Shown here one piece after another: positions 10,222-20,936 of a DNA stretch of 64,000 bases. The stretch is from contig JAGPYM010000009.1 of the NCBI GenBank assembly GCA_020736575.1, positions 186,001 through 250,000 of the forward strand, written 5' to 3'. The notes under the pieces were generated by a model, which saw only the letters and a program-made list of their open reading frames with translations, searched no databases and was not told the origin of the DNA. Every line of letters starts with the position of its first letter. Within the stretch, counting starts at the first letter, position 1. The DNA is from Thelonectria olida. Lineage: Eukaryota; Ascomycota; Sordariomycetes; Hypocreales; Nectriaceae. The position numbers were made by a program, and so were the translations under genes.

Positions 10222-11246
10222 ATGTCCTCAGTCAACGCTCTCAACCGACGACATCTCGGTCCAGAGCTACCTTCCAGCCACTCAGTGCCGACGAAGCGAC
10301 TACGGTTGGCGTTGGGATGCGCAAGACAAAAGCGATGACAGAAAAACCGGGCTCCCAACTGCGATTACATTGAGAATCACGAGTGAACAACTGGACGCAT
10401 ATGTGACAGTGTTCCGCGTCAGTAAAATAACAGAACAGCTTTGCACCAATGACCTCACTCCATGTGACAGGCCAAGGTCCCCATCGCCAGAGCCCGAGTG
10501 CAACAGTACGGGAAGGCGAATAAACACCAGGGAGCAACGATACCGCAAACGCCTCGAAGAAGAGCGATACCAGCTTGCGGGAATTGCTTTAAGGACCATT
10601 CCTGCGTATGTTCCACCATACGACCATCGTCAACCGCCCACCAAGATCAGCGAGAAGGTCTATCTGCTAGTTACCGACTTTCCCGCAGTCAACTTCATCG
10701 GACAGATCCTTGGCCCTCGCGGCAGCAGCCTTAAAGCCGTGAATGCACGGTCTAGTGCTCACATTGTCATCCGTGGTCGAGGTTCAGTCAAAGAAGGGAA
10801 AGGAAAGTCGCGTCAGTCTGCAGCTGACTACGATACAGAGCCTCTGCATTGTCTCATTACTACCGACTCTCAACACCAGATGAATGTGGCCAGAAAGCTC
10901 ATCCAAGACATGCGCGCTGGGTTATGAAAATATCAGAAAACAGAAACAGCTTCGAGATCTGGCAATCCTGAACGGAATGTTCCGCGACGATGAGAACCAA
11001 CGTGGCTAGGCGCAAGCGAGCCATCTGATCACCTTTACTGACCAGCAGCCCGCTTCCAACATCCAGAAGAAGGCCAATGACGACAATGACCAGCAATTTG
11101 ACTGCGAGTACCGACGACTCATGCTGGAGATTGAAGGCGGACCGACGGTTGATACCAACGCCGCTCTTGTGCTCGTGGAAGAGGCGAAGAAGCCTTTGCC
11201 GCCATGGCGAATTGATCGATTGCACTATCAGAGGACTGCTAACTGA
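10222..11246 (+). pseudogene. decayed copy of the branchpoint-binding protein gene (BBP/SF1)
   Basis: The sequence aligns by eye with fungal BBP/SF1, the KH protein that recognises intron branch points, but it is broken. The parts occur in the right order over three frames. First comes a start-like stretch from the ATG at 10222. From about 10300 to 10925 runs RWDAQDK, GLPTAITLRITSEQLDAY, then RRINTREQRYRKRLEEERY, and a KH domain with VNFIGQILGPRGSSLK (GPRG loop intact) and IRGRGSVKEGKGK. A third frame (10926-11246) has KQKQLRDLAILNG and FRDDENQ, is cut by TAG at 11007-11009, and ends in KKPLPPWR. The two CCHC zinc knuckles expected after DDEN are missing. At least two frameshifts plus a stop argue for a pseudogene. 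The middle frame alone could still encode a KH fragment of up to 266 codons. No introns are visible. Confidence 0.75.
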
Positions 11247-12278
11247 GAGAGAAGGGATATCAAAGTGTATTTATCGTTGCAGATACTAACTGGATAGCTC
11301 GTAAGATGCTTCCTGTTCGTCCCAGCACTTCAAATGCACTTGAAGTTCTTCAAATAGAAGTGAGACATCTGTAGGACTTGTACGATAAGGCACTTGTTCG
11401 CCCACCCACGCATCACCCCTCCTCTCTAATGCCAGGTTCCGTTGCCCCAGAACGACCCCAGAGTAGCACTGCAGATCAAGTCTCCCATTGGCGTTCCATC
11501 TTGCATTCCCCTTTGCCCTAGCGTCCTCCCTTGAGCCTACCCCCAGACAGAGGTGCGTGTGGTCCCGTGGAGATGCATCTTGGAAAGTATGTACCATGTA
11601 CCGACATTCCGGGGCTGGCAGGCAGGAACGTGATTGGCCGAGGAGCTTCCCCCACGAAATCTGCGAAATCTGCATTGGCCGCGCCGACGTCGGCTCGTTG
11701 TTTCCCGGGGGCCGGCCGCCTGAGAAAGAAAAGACGTGAGCAGCCGAGACGATGGGAGGAACAGAAGGATGGAAAAGTGCTCAAAAGGCCATTGAAAGCA
11801 TGTAAGCTGCGGGAATGGCTCTTATGAATGGCTCAGTAATCGGTTTATTCAGTCTCTCGTAAGCTCCTCCGTAAATTGCTGTCGTATGTGAAAATCTGAT
11901 AAAGAGCTAATAATACTGCCAATGCCACCATTCAGGTACCTATGGACAGGGTACCTACCTAGTTGAGGTGCCGTCCGTATAGCGCGCTGACAATTTCTCG
12001 CGCTGCGATAGGGTCCGAAGCCGCAGCCGCCGCTGCCCGTCCCCCGGCCCAAGGAATTGGACCCTTCCATCCCGTCCTTGAAACGCTTTCCCTTCCGCTC
12101 TCCTCCGTCGCCGACTTTGACCAAGGCTAAAAACTTCAGCTTCCTCGGACGTCGTCGACTGTCAGACCTCGTCTTCCGCTTCAAGAGCGTCCTCGTTCCC
12201 TCTCCCGAGCTCTCCGTCTTCTCTCCACTCCTTGGTCGTACACTTTCTTCCGACTGCGCCTGGAGAGCTCGGGGCGAA
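11247..12278. other. intergenic region upstream of OAC1
   Basis: Promoter and pyrimidine-rich leader of the carrier gene (12100-12278 is CT-rich). An AGGTACCT palindrome at 11934-11941 is followed by GTACCTACCTAG at 11951-11962. A long minus-strand open frame beginning at 11849 is only the shadow of OAC1. No gene supported. Confidence 0.55.
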
Positions 12279-13446
12279 ATGTCGACGACCTTCGGGTAAG
12301 TCACTCCCGTGCCGCATGAGTCTTGGCTCGCTCCATACACCTCAGATCGACAAACTCCTCCTCTCCTCGAATCCATTGCTGACGCTCGCTTCTCTACAGC
12401 GCTTTCATCGCCGGCGGCATTGCCGCTTGCGGCGCCGTTACCGCTACCCACCCCTTTGAAACCGTCAAGATCCGGTAATAACTCTGCCCTCACTGCCTCG
12501 AATTCGTCCCTCGTTGGCTGACTCAGAATGCTGCGTCGCATAGCATGCAATTGCAAGGCGAACTCCAGAACAAGGGCCACCAACCTCACCACTACCGAGG
12601 ACCCATCCACGGCGTCAGCGTTATCGTCCGCAACGAGGGCATTCGCGCCATATACCGCGGTCTCGGAACCGCCTACATCTACCAGATCCTCCTCAACGGC
12701 TGCCGTCTGGGCTTTTACGAACCTATGCGCAATGGCCTCGCTACTCTGTTCCTCAAAGACGGCTCCGCCCAGAACCTGGGTATCAACATGTTCTGCGGCG
12801 CTGCCTCCGGCGTCATCGGCGCCTGTGCTGGTAGCCCGTTCTTCCTCGTTAAGACCCGTCTCCAGAGCTTCTCTCCCTTCCGCCCCGTTGGCACGCAGCA
12901 TCAGTACCGTGGCGCCTGGCATGGCCTGAACACGATTTACAGCACCGAGGGCTTGGGTGGTCTTTACCGTGGTGTCAGCGCTGCCATGATTCGAACCGGT
13001 TTCGGCAGCTCTGTTCAGCTTCCCACCTACTTCTTCGCCAAGCGACGTCTGGTCCGGCATTTCGGCATGGAGGAGGGTCCTGCTCTGCATCTCGCCTGCA
13101 GTTCCATGAGTGGCTTTGTTGTTTGCTGCGTCATGCATCCTCCTGGTCAGTTCCGACTCCTTTCCCGCAGTATTCTTGCATTGAGTTCTGTCCACTAACA
13201 TTATACCTCGCAGACACCGTCATGTCCCGCCTGTACAACCAAAATGGAAACCTCTACAAGGGCGTCTTCGACTGCCTCTCCAAGACGGTCCGCTCCGAAG
13301 GCTTCTTCGCCCTCTACAAGGGTTTCCTGCCTCACCTGGCCCGCATCCTACCTCACACCATCCTGACCCTCAGTTTGGCCGAGCAGACCAACAAGCTTGT
13401 GAGAAAGCTCGAGGGACGTCTCCTGCCCGCCGTCGGAATGGCTTAG
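12279..13446 (+). CDS. OAC1: mitochondrial oxaloacetate carrier Oac1
   Basis: Inner-membrane mitochondrial carrier (SLC25 family). By homology to yeast Oac1 it should exchange oxaloacetate, sulfate and related anions. Exons are 12279-12295, 12400-12474, 12544-13145 and 13214-13446; the product is 308 aa, the usual length. Three carrier repeats are visible, each with the P-x-[DE]-x-x-[KR] type signature: HPFETVKIRMQLQGE, SPFFLVKTRLQS and PPDTVMSRLYNQ. Second-half motifs YRGLGTAYIYQI, YRGVSAAMIRTGFGSSVQL and YKGFLPHLARILPHT fit. The QLQGE, GAASGVIGA and RTGFGSSVQLP segments are close to yeast Oac1, which is why that subfamily is chosen over other carriers. The first exon is only 17 nt, so the start depends on correct splicing of a GTAAGT donor. 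Confidence 0.9.
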
Positions 13447-13788
13447 GAATGCTCACCGAGGCTCGTTCGTGTTTATATATGACAAAAAGGCTGGAGGGGT
13501 GGGATTTTTATTTCTAGACAGACATTTATTTTTTCTGTATATGAGCAAGAAGCGGGCTTTTGACATCCGTCTTCTTAGAAGAGTATTATTGCTACGATTG
13601 GCTAGATGACGGGAGCATTCTTGGCTTCGCCTGGGGGGCATGGATAAGGCACATAAAAGGCGGCGCATTTCTGGAGAGGAGTTTTCTCAGTCTCACATCA
13701 TAGACGCGGATCATATTTAGAAAACGGAGACGATACCATTTTCTCATGGATCTTGGAACTCTTTATTTTGTCTATGGCTTGTTTATGG
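13447..13788. other. convergent 3' region, OAC1 / CTU2
   Basis: 342 nt between two converging stop codons. T-rich around 13500-13540, consistent with 3' untranslated sequence of OAC1. Nothing else seen. Confidence 0.55.
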
Positions 13789-15046
13789 CTATCCGTGAAT
13801 TGAACGCTTACACCCGTAGCACAGCTTCCCAGTGGCATCAGGAACGTCTTCGGTAAGCTCATCACCGAGCTCCCCCGCCCATCTCGAGTCTCCCAGCTCA
13901 TCAAGCGTCATGCCGCAGCTCCCGCAGAACTCATCACCAGCGACGCGATCCAGCTTGCCCGCCGTTCGGACCACATTAGCCACGATGCCTGCGTACGAAT
14001 CCTCAACGCTGCCAAAGTACCGAGCCATGACCTCCTCGATGCTGAGATCCTTGTGTGAAACGACACTGCCGCTTCCCCCAGCGGCCATCTGGTCCGCAGG
14101 CACGAGGTCCTTGAGCGTGGGGACGAGATCGATGTACCGGATGAGCTCGTTACGCAAGACTTCCCTCAGCGGGTAGTACACGGGGAACTTGATCTGGTCA
14201 CCAGCGGATTCTCCCGGGGGCGCGTATGTGCTGATGGTGCACATGCCGTCGTTGGCCTGCCACGGAACCGCGAAGCCCCGTCCGTTGGCGACTTCGGAGA
14301 GCGTCAGGGCTGCGAGCGCTGTCGTGCTGTGGCCGAGGAGCAGTGCTGAACAAGAACACTTGAGGGCAACGTGGAGAAGAATGTGCCGGATGAACTGCCG
14401 AAGCACATCGGCTCGCGAAGTCACGGTGGGAAGCGCATCGAATAGCCGCTGCAGCCGCACAGCAGGTGAAGCGTCCTCGCTGGAGAGCGGCAGCGAGGAC
14501 CAGTCGATGCTCTTCACGTCCAACGCCTCAGTGAGAGGGACGCACTCGAACTCGACGTGCGGGAAGCGGCTGCGATAGTCATCAACTAGCCTCCTCGCCG
14601 GAGAGTTCTCGCCCGCTGACAAGTCGGTGTCAACGTGAACGACGAGGGGACTGAAGGGGGAAGAGCCCTTCCTCTGGGAGTGTCGACGGGCTGTGCTGTC
14701 GAGCAACTCGCAGAGGACGCTGGAGGATGGACCAAAGGAGAGGCCGGCGAGGTACCGACGGGTGGCGAGTTGGCGTGAGACGCGGGTTTCGCTGTGGAGT
14801 TTATTCAGGCGCTTTGTTAACTTGAGGGCGATGTATTGGACGTAGCAATCCCTGACGAGTGTTTTAGTTGGGACGTCGTTGAGAGGGTGGGTGTGAGACG
14901 TGAATAGTCGGCATGAGACAGGTGGGTAGTGAAAGATTTATGAAGGCGATGAGAACTCACCGACATGTTGGGTCTGCTCGGAGGCGGAACGGAGCGTCCT
15001 CGGCCTTGCACCGCTTGCACGGCTGACTTGTATCGGAGCCGGGCAT
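13789..15046 (-). CDS. NCS2: cytoplasmic tRNA 2-thiolation protein Ctu2/Ncs2
   Basis: Partner of Ctu1/Ncs6 in the cytosolic complex that puts the 2-thio group on wobble uridine 34 of Lys, Glu and Gln tRNAs, downstream of the Urm1 sulfur relay. Exons are 14961-15046 and 13789-14851; the 109-nt intron has donor gtgagt and acceptor gtcag. The product is 382 aa. The N-terminal zinc motif is split by the intron: CKRCKAEDAPF then TCRDCYVQYIALKLTKRL. The PP-loop-like core continues with VVHVDTD, KCSCSALLLGHSTTALAA and TYAPPGES. The C-terminal zinc motif is FCGSCGMTLDEL and KLCYGCKRS. Ncs2 proteins keep the ATPase fold but lack parts of the catalytic Cys set, consistent with an accessory role. Confident call. 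Confidence 0.92.
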
Positions 15047-15625
15047 CGGAGGGTTGACGGCGAGCCGGAGAGTTTTCACGGAGTTGTACAGGGTAGGGTC
15101 CCGGGGGGGGGGGGGGTTCTGGACTGAGAATCGCGGGGAAAGTTCGAGTCAGAGACAACGGGCTCCCTGAAGGGAGACGTGGTGAGGCTTCGTGGATGAG
15201 TATCGGTAGGGGGTGAGTCCTCTTGAGCAAGTAAGACGCCGGCGGCGTTTGTGGAGGGAAGAGGATTGATCTGGGCGCAGGAGGTTGGAGGAGTGACGTT
15301 CTCGTGGCGTGAAATTTTTGCCACGGTTGATGTGAGGCCAAGGTTGGGCGTTCCACCGTGTGAAGGTGTGCTGTGCGAGTAGAGTCATAATGGCAAACTT
15401 TGGAGGATATCAAAAGCGTCTATTATACAAATTCATGGTTGACGTTGGATGTTAACGAACAAAGAGTCATATAAATTTTGTTGGTCAACATTGATTTGTG
15501 TATTTCATCTTAGTTGGTCAACCACCCAACACTGAGCTTCTCCAGCGTCGTGAGCAACCTTCCTGCCCAGTTCTTCTCACTCAGTTACTCTACAACAACA
15601 CCATGAAATCTTTGTCATCCCCTTT
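15047..15625. other. intergenic region upstream of NCS2
   Basis: Promoter side of NCS2 and 3' side of the APH-family gene. Contains a G14 homopolymer at 15103-15116 and a C-rich purine/pyrimidine strand bias in the NCS2 leader. No gene supported. Confidence 0.55.
15103..15116 (+). repeat. G14 homopolymer
   Basis: Uninterrupted run of 14 G on the plus strand (C14 in the NCS2 leader sense), preceded by CCC. Length is likely unstable and hard to sequence accurately. Confidence 0.9.
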
Positions 15626-16891
15626 TTAGCCAAAAAGAGACCCAAGCACATGGCCCTTGAACCACTCCCTATCCTTCCCCCAAGCCTTGAGCAGAACCTC
15701 CTTGCCTGTCTCAACAAGCCGCACATTCTGCTCTGGCGTCCCCCAACCAGGAACACGGGACCCGAAGCAGATCAAATGGACAGCGACATGGACGATGGCG
15801 CGGAAGGCATCGTCGTCGCTCAGCGTGCCGTACCCCTCGGCAAAGTTCTCGACGAGCCACTCGCCCGCGTCAATGTCCTTGTAGAGCTTGAGCTGCCATA
15901 GCTCGGCAATCATCTGGCCGAGATCTAACGGTCGCACGCCGAGCTGGCCCATTTCCCAGTCGATTATTCGGATGGGGGTTTGGGTGCCGTCTTTGATGGG
16001 TTCGTTAGGCAACAGGACGCTATGTAGCATGTCAGTCAGCATCTCCCTTGGCAGGCACCAATGTATGTTATAGACTCAAGGACCTAGTTGGGCTAGTTAC
16101 ACTTACTTTCCAGTCCAAAAGTCGCCATGAATGACGTGCAAGGCCGCCTCATCGCTCAACTCGGCGGCAGCCATGTCGTGGATAGCCTGCAGGTCAGCCT
16201 TGACATCCCCGAGAATAGTCGGATGCTGATCAGCCATGCCCACGAGACCCCTGTAGTTGATCATGAGCTTGAGCGCCTGCATCGGCTTGTTCCCGGCCAA
16301 GACCTCGCGCAGATCAGCCTGCTGCGGCCGGCTGCTCCAGTCGTGAAACGAACGCAGCCAGGCACCGAGCCCGCGGCCGAGCTGCTGGCACTGATGCCTG
16401 CACGCGGGCGACGTGGGGGCGGCATAGTGCTCGAGGGCGTAGTTTTTCAGGCTGACGGCGTTGGGGAGGTACTCTTGCACTTGGGTGTTTGTGTCCTTGT
16501 TGAACAAGTAGACGGCCGGAGTGCTGACGGAGGAAGACGGGGTGAGAGCAGGGGGCAAGTTCTTCAAGTGAACAAGACACTGTTGCTCGATGTCCTGAAA
16601 AGAAGAAGAACAAGTGTCGAGTTAGCTTATGCATAGTAAGCAGTATTTTTAGTCGAGGGCTTACACATCGTGAAGTCGGAATGGCAAAACCGGGGTTGGT
16701 TGCAACGTAAGCCTCGCCTTGCTTGACGACGAAGCCGTCGGGGTGTTCGGGCAGGGGCTTCTCGGGGACGACGTGATGAAGTTTGCAGTGCCTCCAGTGA
16801 GTTTCTCGAGAGAGTCCGCGGCGAAGGGAGTGTCTTGGAGGACCCGCTTTACCTTGGCTAGGATATCGAGTTCTGTTGTTGTATCTGTCAT
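15626..16891 (-). CDS. APH-fold phosphotransferase, frameshifted in exon 1
   Basis: Aminoglycoside/choline-kinase-like phosphotransferase (APH family, MTR-kinase-like). The small-molecule substrate is unknown. Exons are 16665-16891, 16107-16594 and 15626-16019, with good splice signals (gtaagc...ttcag; gtaagt...atag). Conserved parts are the N-terminal LTGGTANF nucleotide-binding segment, the VVKQGEAYVA lysine strand, the catalytic loop HGDFWTGN (completed across the second intron) and IIDWEMGQLGVRPLDLG with the metal-binding Asp. The frame that starts at the ATG runs through LTGGTANF. The downstream part of the same exon (VVPEKPLPEHPDGFVVKQ) is readable only in another frame, and that frame is the one joining correctly to exon 2. 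Exon 1 is 227 nt, consistent with one missing base near 16780. It is either a recent pseudogene or a sequence error; the rest of the gene is intact. Confidence 0.7.
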
Positions 16892-18921
16892 GTTTGGGGA
16901 GACTATTGAGTAAGACGAGAATGTTGCTTCTAGGTAGTTATTCCAAGATGAAGACGAGGCTTGAGAGACAGAGAGAGAGTGTGTGAGGTGGAACCTCTAG
17001 TTTCACCGAAAACAGCAAGTATGGTTGTTTGAATCAAGGCGTATATAAACTGAATCCGTAGATATCCCTCCTCTTCTTCTTCTACTTCTTCTTTATTTAT
17101 TAACAACTCAAAAGCGGTGTTTCTTCACCCAAAAGTTGAACTAAGACTTCATCGATCCAATCGCGGATAAGGCGGGGAAAGGCCCGTTCCACAGAGATCT
17201 GACCGATGACTCAAAGCTTGACCTGATTTGGGGCACGAATAGTCGAGATGAATTGACGAGGTTGACGTGACTCTTAGGGAAAGAGTCAGAGAGGTATATC
17301 GTATCATCGTATCAACCAAATCAATGTCAAGGTCGCGAAGTTGCATAACTCGTCCATCAAAAGCGATTTGGTTCCGTCAATGCTGATGCTGGCCGGCATT
17401 CCCTATCCGGATGAGCCGGGGACCATCATGTAAAGAGAGAAAATAGCAACTCTCCAAGAGTAGACGATAGGTCGACGGGAATTCGGGAACGGCCTGGACA
17501 AGAGAGGGGAGACCACAAAATGGGGCCATTAGCCGCTGAAGATGGTCTCACGATAGGGTCAAAACAGGGCGGCACTGCATTCTTGAGCATTGCATTCCAA
17601 TTCTGCAACGAATGCGAAGGTGGACTTTGGAGGCTAGACTTGAACCAGATGGTGCATGGCGAAGAAAGTAAAGTGGAAGAAGATGACGGTTGACATGTCG
17701 CGTGTGTGTCCATTGAGCGTGGCTCAGTTGGTCACTCGCTTGCATGCGAGGGGTAGATACATACGAATACGCGATGCATCTGTTCTCACAACAAGGCAGC
17801 TGGTTTACTTCCTTTTCTGCATGTATCGTGATTCATTCCGAGACGGTCAGTCTGTCTGATGTTTTTGAATAGAATTACAGGAACATAATTCATGTATGAA
17901 TGGTTCATCCATCCCTGAAGTGATTCGTCACGAACTCGCCGACTCTGAAACATGGTGGAAACTGTGAGCGGCAGCATCTTGAGAACCCCAAGACCGGGCG
18001 CCGTCTACCGAGGGGGTACCGCCGTTTCGCCGTCTGAGGTACCTGTTCCCAGACGGCAGCTCCATATCGAAAGCAGGTACCGTACACACCCCGCTGGCCG
18101 TACCCCTCCTGTAGCCAAGACCCAATTCCTGCAGATCTGTGACTTGGCTTTTCCCTAGCTCGGGTGACATCCTTGCGAACAACCAAATTCGCCCGCCGCC
18201 ATCAAACACAAACACCTCCATCTTCTTCTACCTATACCTTCTCACTATGCTTCTGTTCACTGCCACACCCTCCGCGTCTTGTCAGCCAGCCTGTGTCTCT
18301 AAATTAATCAACCATTCCTTTCGATCACTCCCTTCACTCCTTTGAGCCAGTCTCTGCCTCGTCCAATTTATTTCCTTACCCAGACCACAACTGCAACCAC
18401 AACAAAACAACAACATCACCACTAGTTAGATCACGTCGAGCCATCGTCATCAAACAACAGGCCGCCTTCTTTCTGGTTAACCCCTGTCGTAACACCGCAT
18501 ACAGAAACTCTCTCTCTCTCTCGCATTCTCGCAGCCTGTACGAATACTGCCCTGTACCAATATTAAAGACGCATATCAACCGCCCCCCGATCCACTCATC
18601 GTCCGAGCTGTTTCTTCTCCGACCCAACTCCTTCTCCTCGTCGTCCATTCCCGCCCGCGGTACCTGAATCCTCCGCTCTGTCACGGCACACCATCCCTGT
18701 TCACAAACCCATCCAACCGACAGCCAAGCTTTCTCTCGTCGCATACACTCCCACTTTATCCCTCCTCTTCCGCTCCCTCTGTTCCCCAGCAGTCCGTCTC
18801 ACCAAACACAAACACAAACCACCCGCCACAATTGCTGTCGACCTCTTCCCACTCAAACCATCTCGCCCATGTCAACGGCCCCGTCTTCTGGACCTCACAT
18901 CTCGCATCACCGCCACTAATC
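16892..18921. other. divergent intergenic region, APH-family gene / PH protein
   Basis: Two kb between divergent genes. TTCTTC-type tracts lie at 17070-17095, and a long pyrimidine-rich stretch from about 18200 to 18921 is probably the leader of the PH-domain gene. An inverted repeat at 18029-18057 is listed separately. A (CT)n run is present near 18505-18522. No coding gene recognised. Confidence 0.55.
18029..18057. repeat. 8-bp inverted repeat around an AGGTACCT palindrome
   Basis: GCCGTCTG (18029-18036) and CAGACGGC (18050-18057) form a perfect 8-bp stem; the 13-nt loop starts with AGGTACCT, itself a palindrome. It lies in the promoter of the PH-domain gene. It could be a dimeric factor site or a hairpin; function unknown. 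Confidence 0.6.
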
Positions 18922-20127
18922 ATGGCCGACACCCTTGTTGAACGAACAGCTCCCCGCCTCATCGTATCTCCTGGCACCCCTCTCGACATCCACGCCCGCC
19001 AGCGAAGCAATTCCAATCTCGACGTCTTCTCTCCTGTCAACAACGATGGTTGCTTTGAGTTTGACCGCGTACTCAAGAGCGGCTATGTACAGAAGCGCAC
19101 CCAGAAGACAAAGGTTTGTGCCCTCCCTCACACGTCTCTATGTACCCCGGATCTAACCAACCTCTTCGCGCAGAAATGGAAGTCTGTCTACCTCGTCCTG
19201 CGCTCGAATACTCTCTCCATGTACAAGACCGATAAAGAAGACCGCCTGCGGCACCAACTCTACCTTGCCGACCTTACAGCCGTTGCCGATTTGAAAGATC
19301 CCAAGCACAAGCGACAGAACGTATTTGGCCTATTTTCCCCCTCGCGAAACTGGCATTTCGAAGCCCCAACCGCCAAGGATGCCCAGGAGTGGGTTCAACT
19401 CATCCGTAGAGACGCGCGCATCGAAGAAGAGGAGGACGAAATGCTTCTAGCAAGCCCCAGAGAATCAGGTCCCTCCGTTGCTACTCGGGTTCCCGCCCTT
19501 GCTGATTCCGAACGCTTCCTATCCAGCTCCCCCGAGCCTCTCACAACGCCACTTCCCAAATTCACCCCTGGTGGCCGACGTCGATCCTCACTGCTGGAAT
19601 CCTCAGGTCTTTCGGGCGCTGAGCTCGGTTCACACTCCGACTTTTCCGATAATGAGACTGCCCGAGTGCATGATCCCTCCATCGAGAGCCTTGCGGTGCA
19701 GATTCCTGCCCTAAACAGCTCACGCCCGTCAGGAATCGGCATGAGATCCGCCAGCCAAACAAGCGTGTCCAACATTGACCAGGATCCTGATCGTGTTATC
19801 TGGCAGGGTTGGCTATGGTTCCTTCGCACCCGACGTGGCGTTCGCCAGTGGAAGAACAGATGGGCGGTCCTTCGCCCTCGCAACCTGATTCTGTACAAGG
19901 ACGAGTTGGAGTACAAGGCACAATGGATTCTTCCTCTGTCGAATGTGGTCAATGCAGTGGACATTGACGCCATTGGTAAGAAGAACCATTGTCTCCAGGT
20001 CATCACGGAAGAGAAGACGTATCGATTCTGTGCCCATGACGAGGAGTCCCTTGTTCAGTGTCTCGGCGCGTTTGCAAGCCTATTTGCGAAGCGACGTGAG
20101 CTCGAGGCTCGAGCTGCTGCGATATGA
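18922..20127 (+). CDS. protein with two pleckstrin-homology domains (Opy1-like)
   Basis: Cytosolic lipid- or partner-binding adaptor with two PH domains. Exons are 18922-19113 and 19174-20127, giving 381 aa. PH1 (about residues 51-150) begins VLKSGYVQKRTQKTK, continues KWKSVYLVLRSNTLSMYK and ends with the PH tryptophan helix DAQEWVQLIRRDA. PH2 (about residues 268-375) begins VIWQGWLWFLRTRRGVRQW, continues RWAVLRPRNLILYKD and ends EESLVQCLGAFASLF. A serine-rich linker separates them. The domain layout resembles yeast Opy1, but I am not certain of orthology. The 60-nt intron in PH1 is a multiple of three with no stop, so retention would insert 20 residues. The start at 18922 is preferred over an in-frame upstream codon at 18832 because the upstream residues are not PH-like and lie in pyrimidine-rich leader. 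Confidence 0.85.
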   Translation: MADTLVERTAPRLIVSPGTPLDIHARQRSNSNLDVFSPVNNDGCFEFDRVLKSGYVQKRTQKTKVCALPHTSLCTPDLTNLFAQKWKSVYLVLRSNTLSMYKTDKEDRLRHQLYLADLTAVADLKDPKHKRQNVFGLFSPSRNWHFEAPTAKDAQEWVQLIRRDARIEEEEDEMLLASPRESGPSVATRVPALADSERFLSSSPEPLTTPLPKFTPGGRRRSSLLESSGLSGAELGSHSDFSDNETARVHDPSIESLAVQIPALNSSRPSGIGMRSASQTSVSNIDQDPDRVIWQGWLWFLRTRRGVRQWKNRWAVLRPRNLILYKDELEYKAQWILPLSNVVNAVDIDAIGKKNHCLQVITEEKTYRFCAHDEESLVQCLGAFASLFAKRRELEARAAAI

Positions 20128-20936
20128 TGAACTTGGGTCACTTGAGAGAAGGAAGAAGAAAACTAGGAGGATGCAAGTGGTGAAGCAATCACAATCCTCG
20201 TGCTGTTTCCACGGCACTGTTACGAGTCACGACCATCAACGATTTTCTCATTGTACCTTTTTGTTTTTGTTTTCAACAAACTCCGGACGCCCATCTGATC
20301 TCGCTGCCTTGGTCAACTGAGGCCAAGCATATCAAGCAACCGCCGGAGTTTCTGCTTGGGGTTTTAAACCGAGCGATGTGTACCCCATTCTTTGCACAGA
20401 AATGGTTCATTTGTAAACATGATATCCAACACCGTATTTAGTCACTGAGCGTAAATAATTGATTCTGTATGGGCAGGATAGCCCTAGAGTAATCTGTATT
20501 GTGCCTATATAAGTGATGTGTAATGGGTATGTTCTCCGTGTCATACATCCCAGTTCTCCATGTTCCAGATTCAAACGACTTTGGCTCGCCAATCAAAAAG
20601 CTCACTCAAATCGATACAGGCGCATCTAGGTACGGTATGCAAGCCAAGAGCCATGACGATAGAGAGGGCGGATAGTATGTCACTGGCCACTCCTTAGTAG
20701 AAGATAGAACTAGGCTTCGGCTTGGTGTCGGAACGAGACTAAAGTTAGACGTTGTATTACACCAATGGTTGTTTCTTTTGGAAAGTCTTTAATATCGTCG
20801 TTATTTGTGTGTTTCCTACCTAGGTACCTAGCCATCTAATGTGTCTCCAGCTCTTACAAAACACTCTCTACCTGCCGATCACTAGTAAATCAAATTCGCT
20901 AATATCTCATCAACATTCCTGTTGTTATAATTCGTC
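20128..20936. other. convergent 3' region, PH protein / Q-rich protein
   Basis: 809 nt between converging genes, presumably both 3' untranslated regions. TACCTAGGTACCTA, a nested palindrome, is at 20817-20830. No gene supported. Confidence 0.5.

Noticed and set aside
11849..13201. 450-codon open frame on the minus strand
   Set aside because: It is antisense to the OAC1 exons and introns. The plus strand encodes a full mitochondrial carrier with correct splice sites; the mirror frame is open because of GC-rich third positions.
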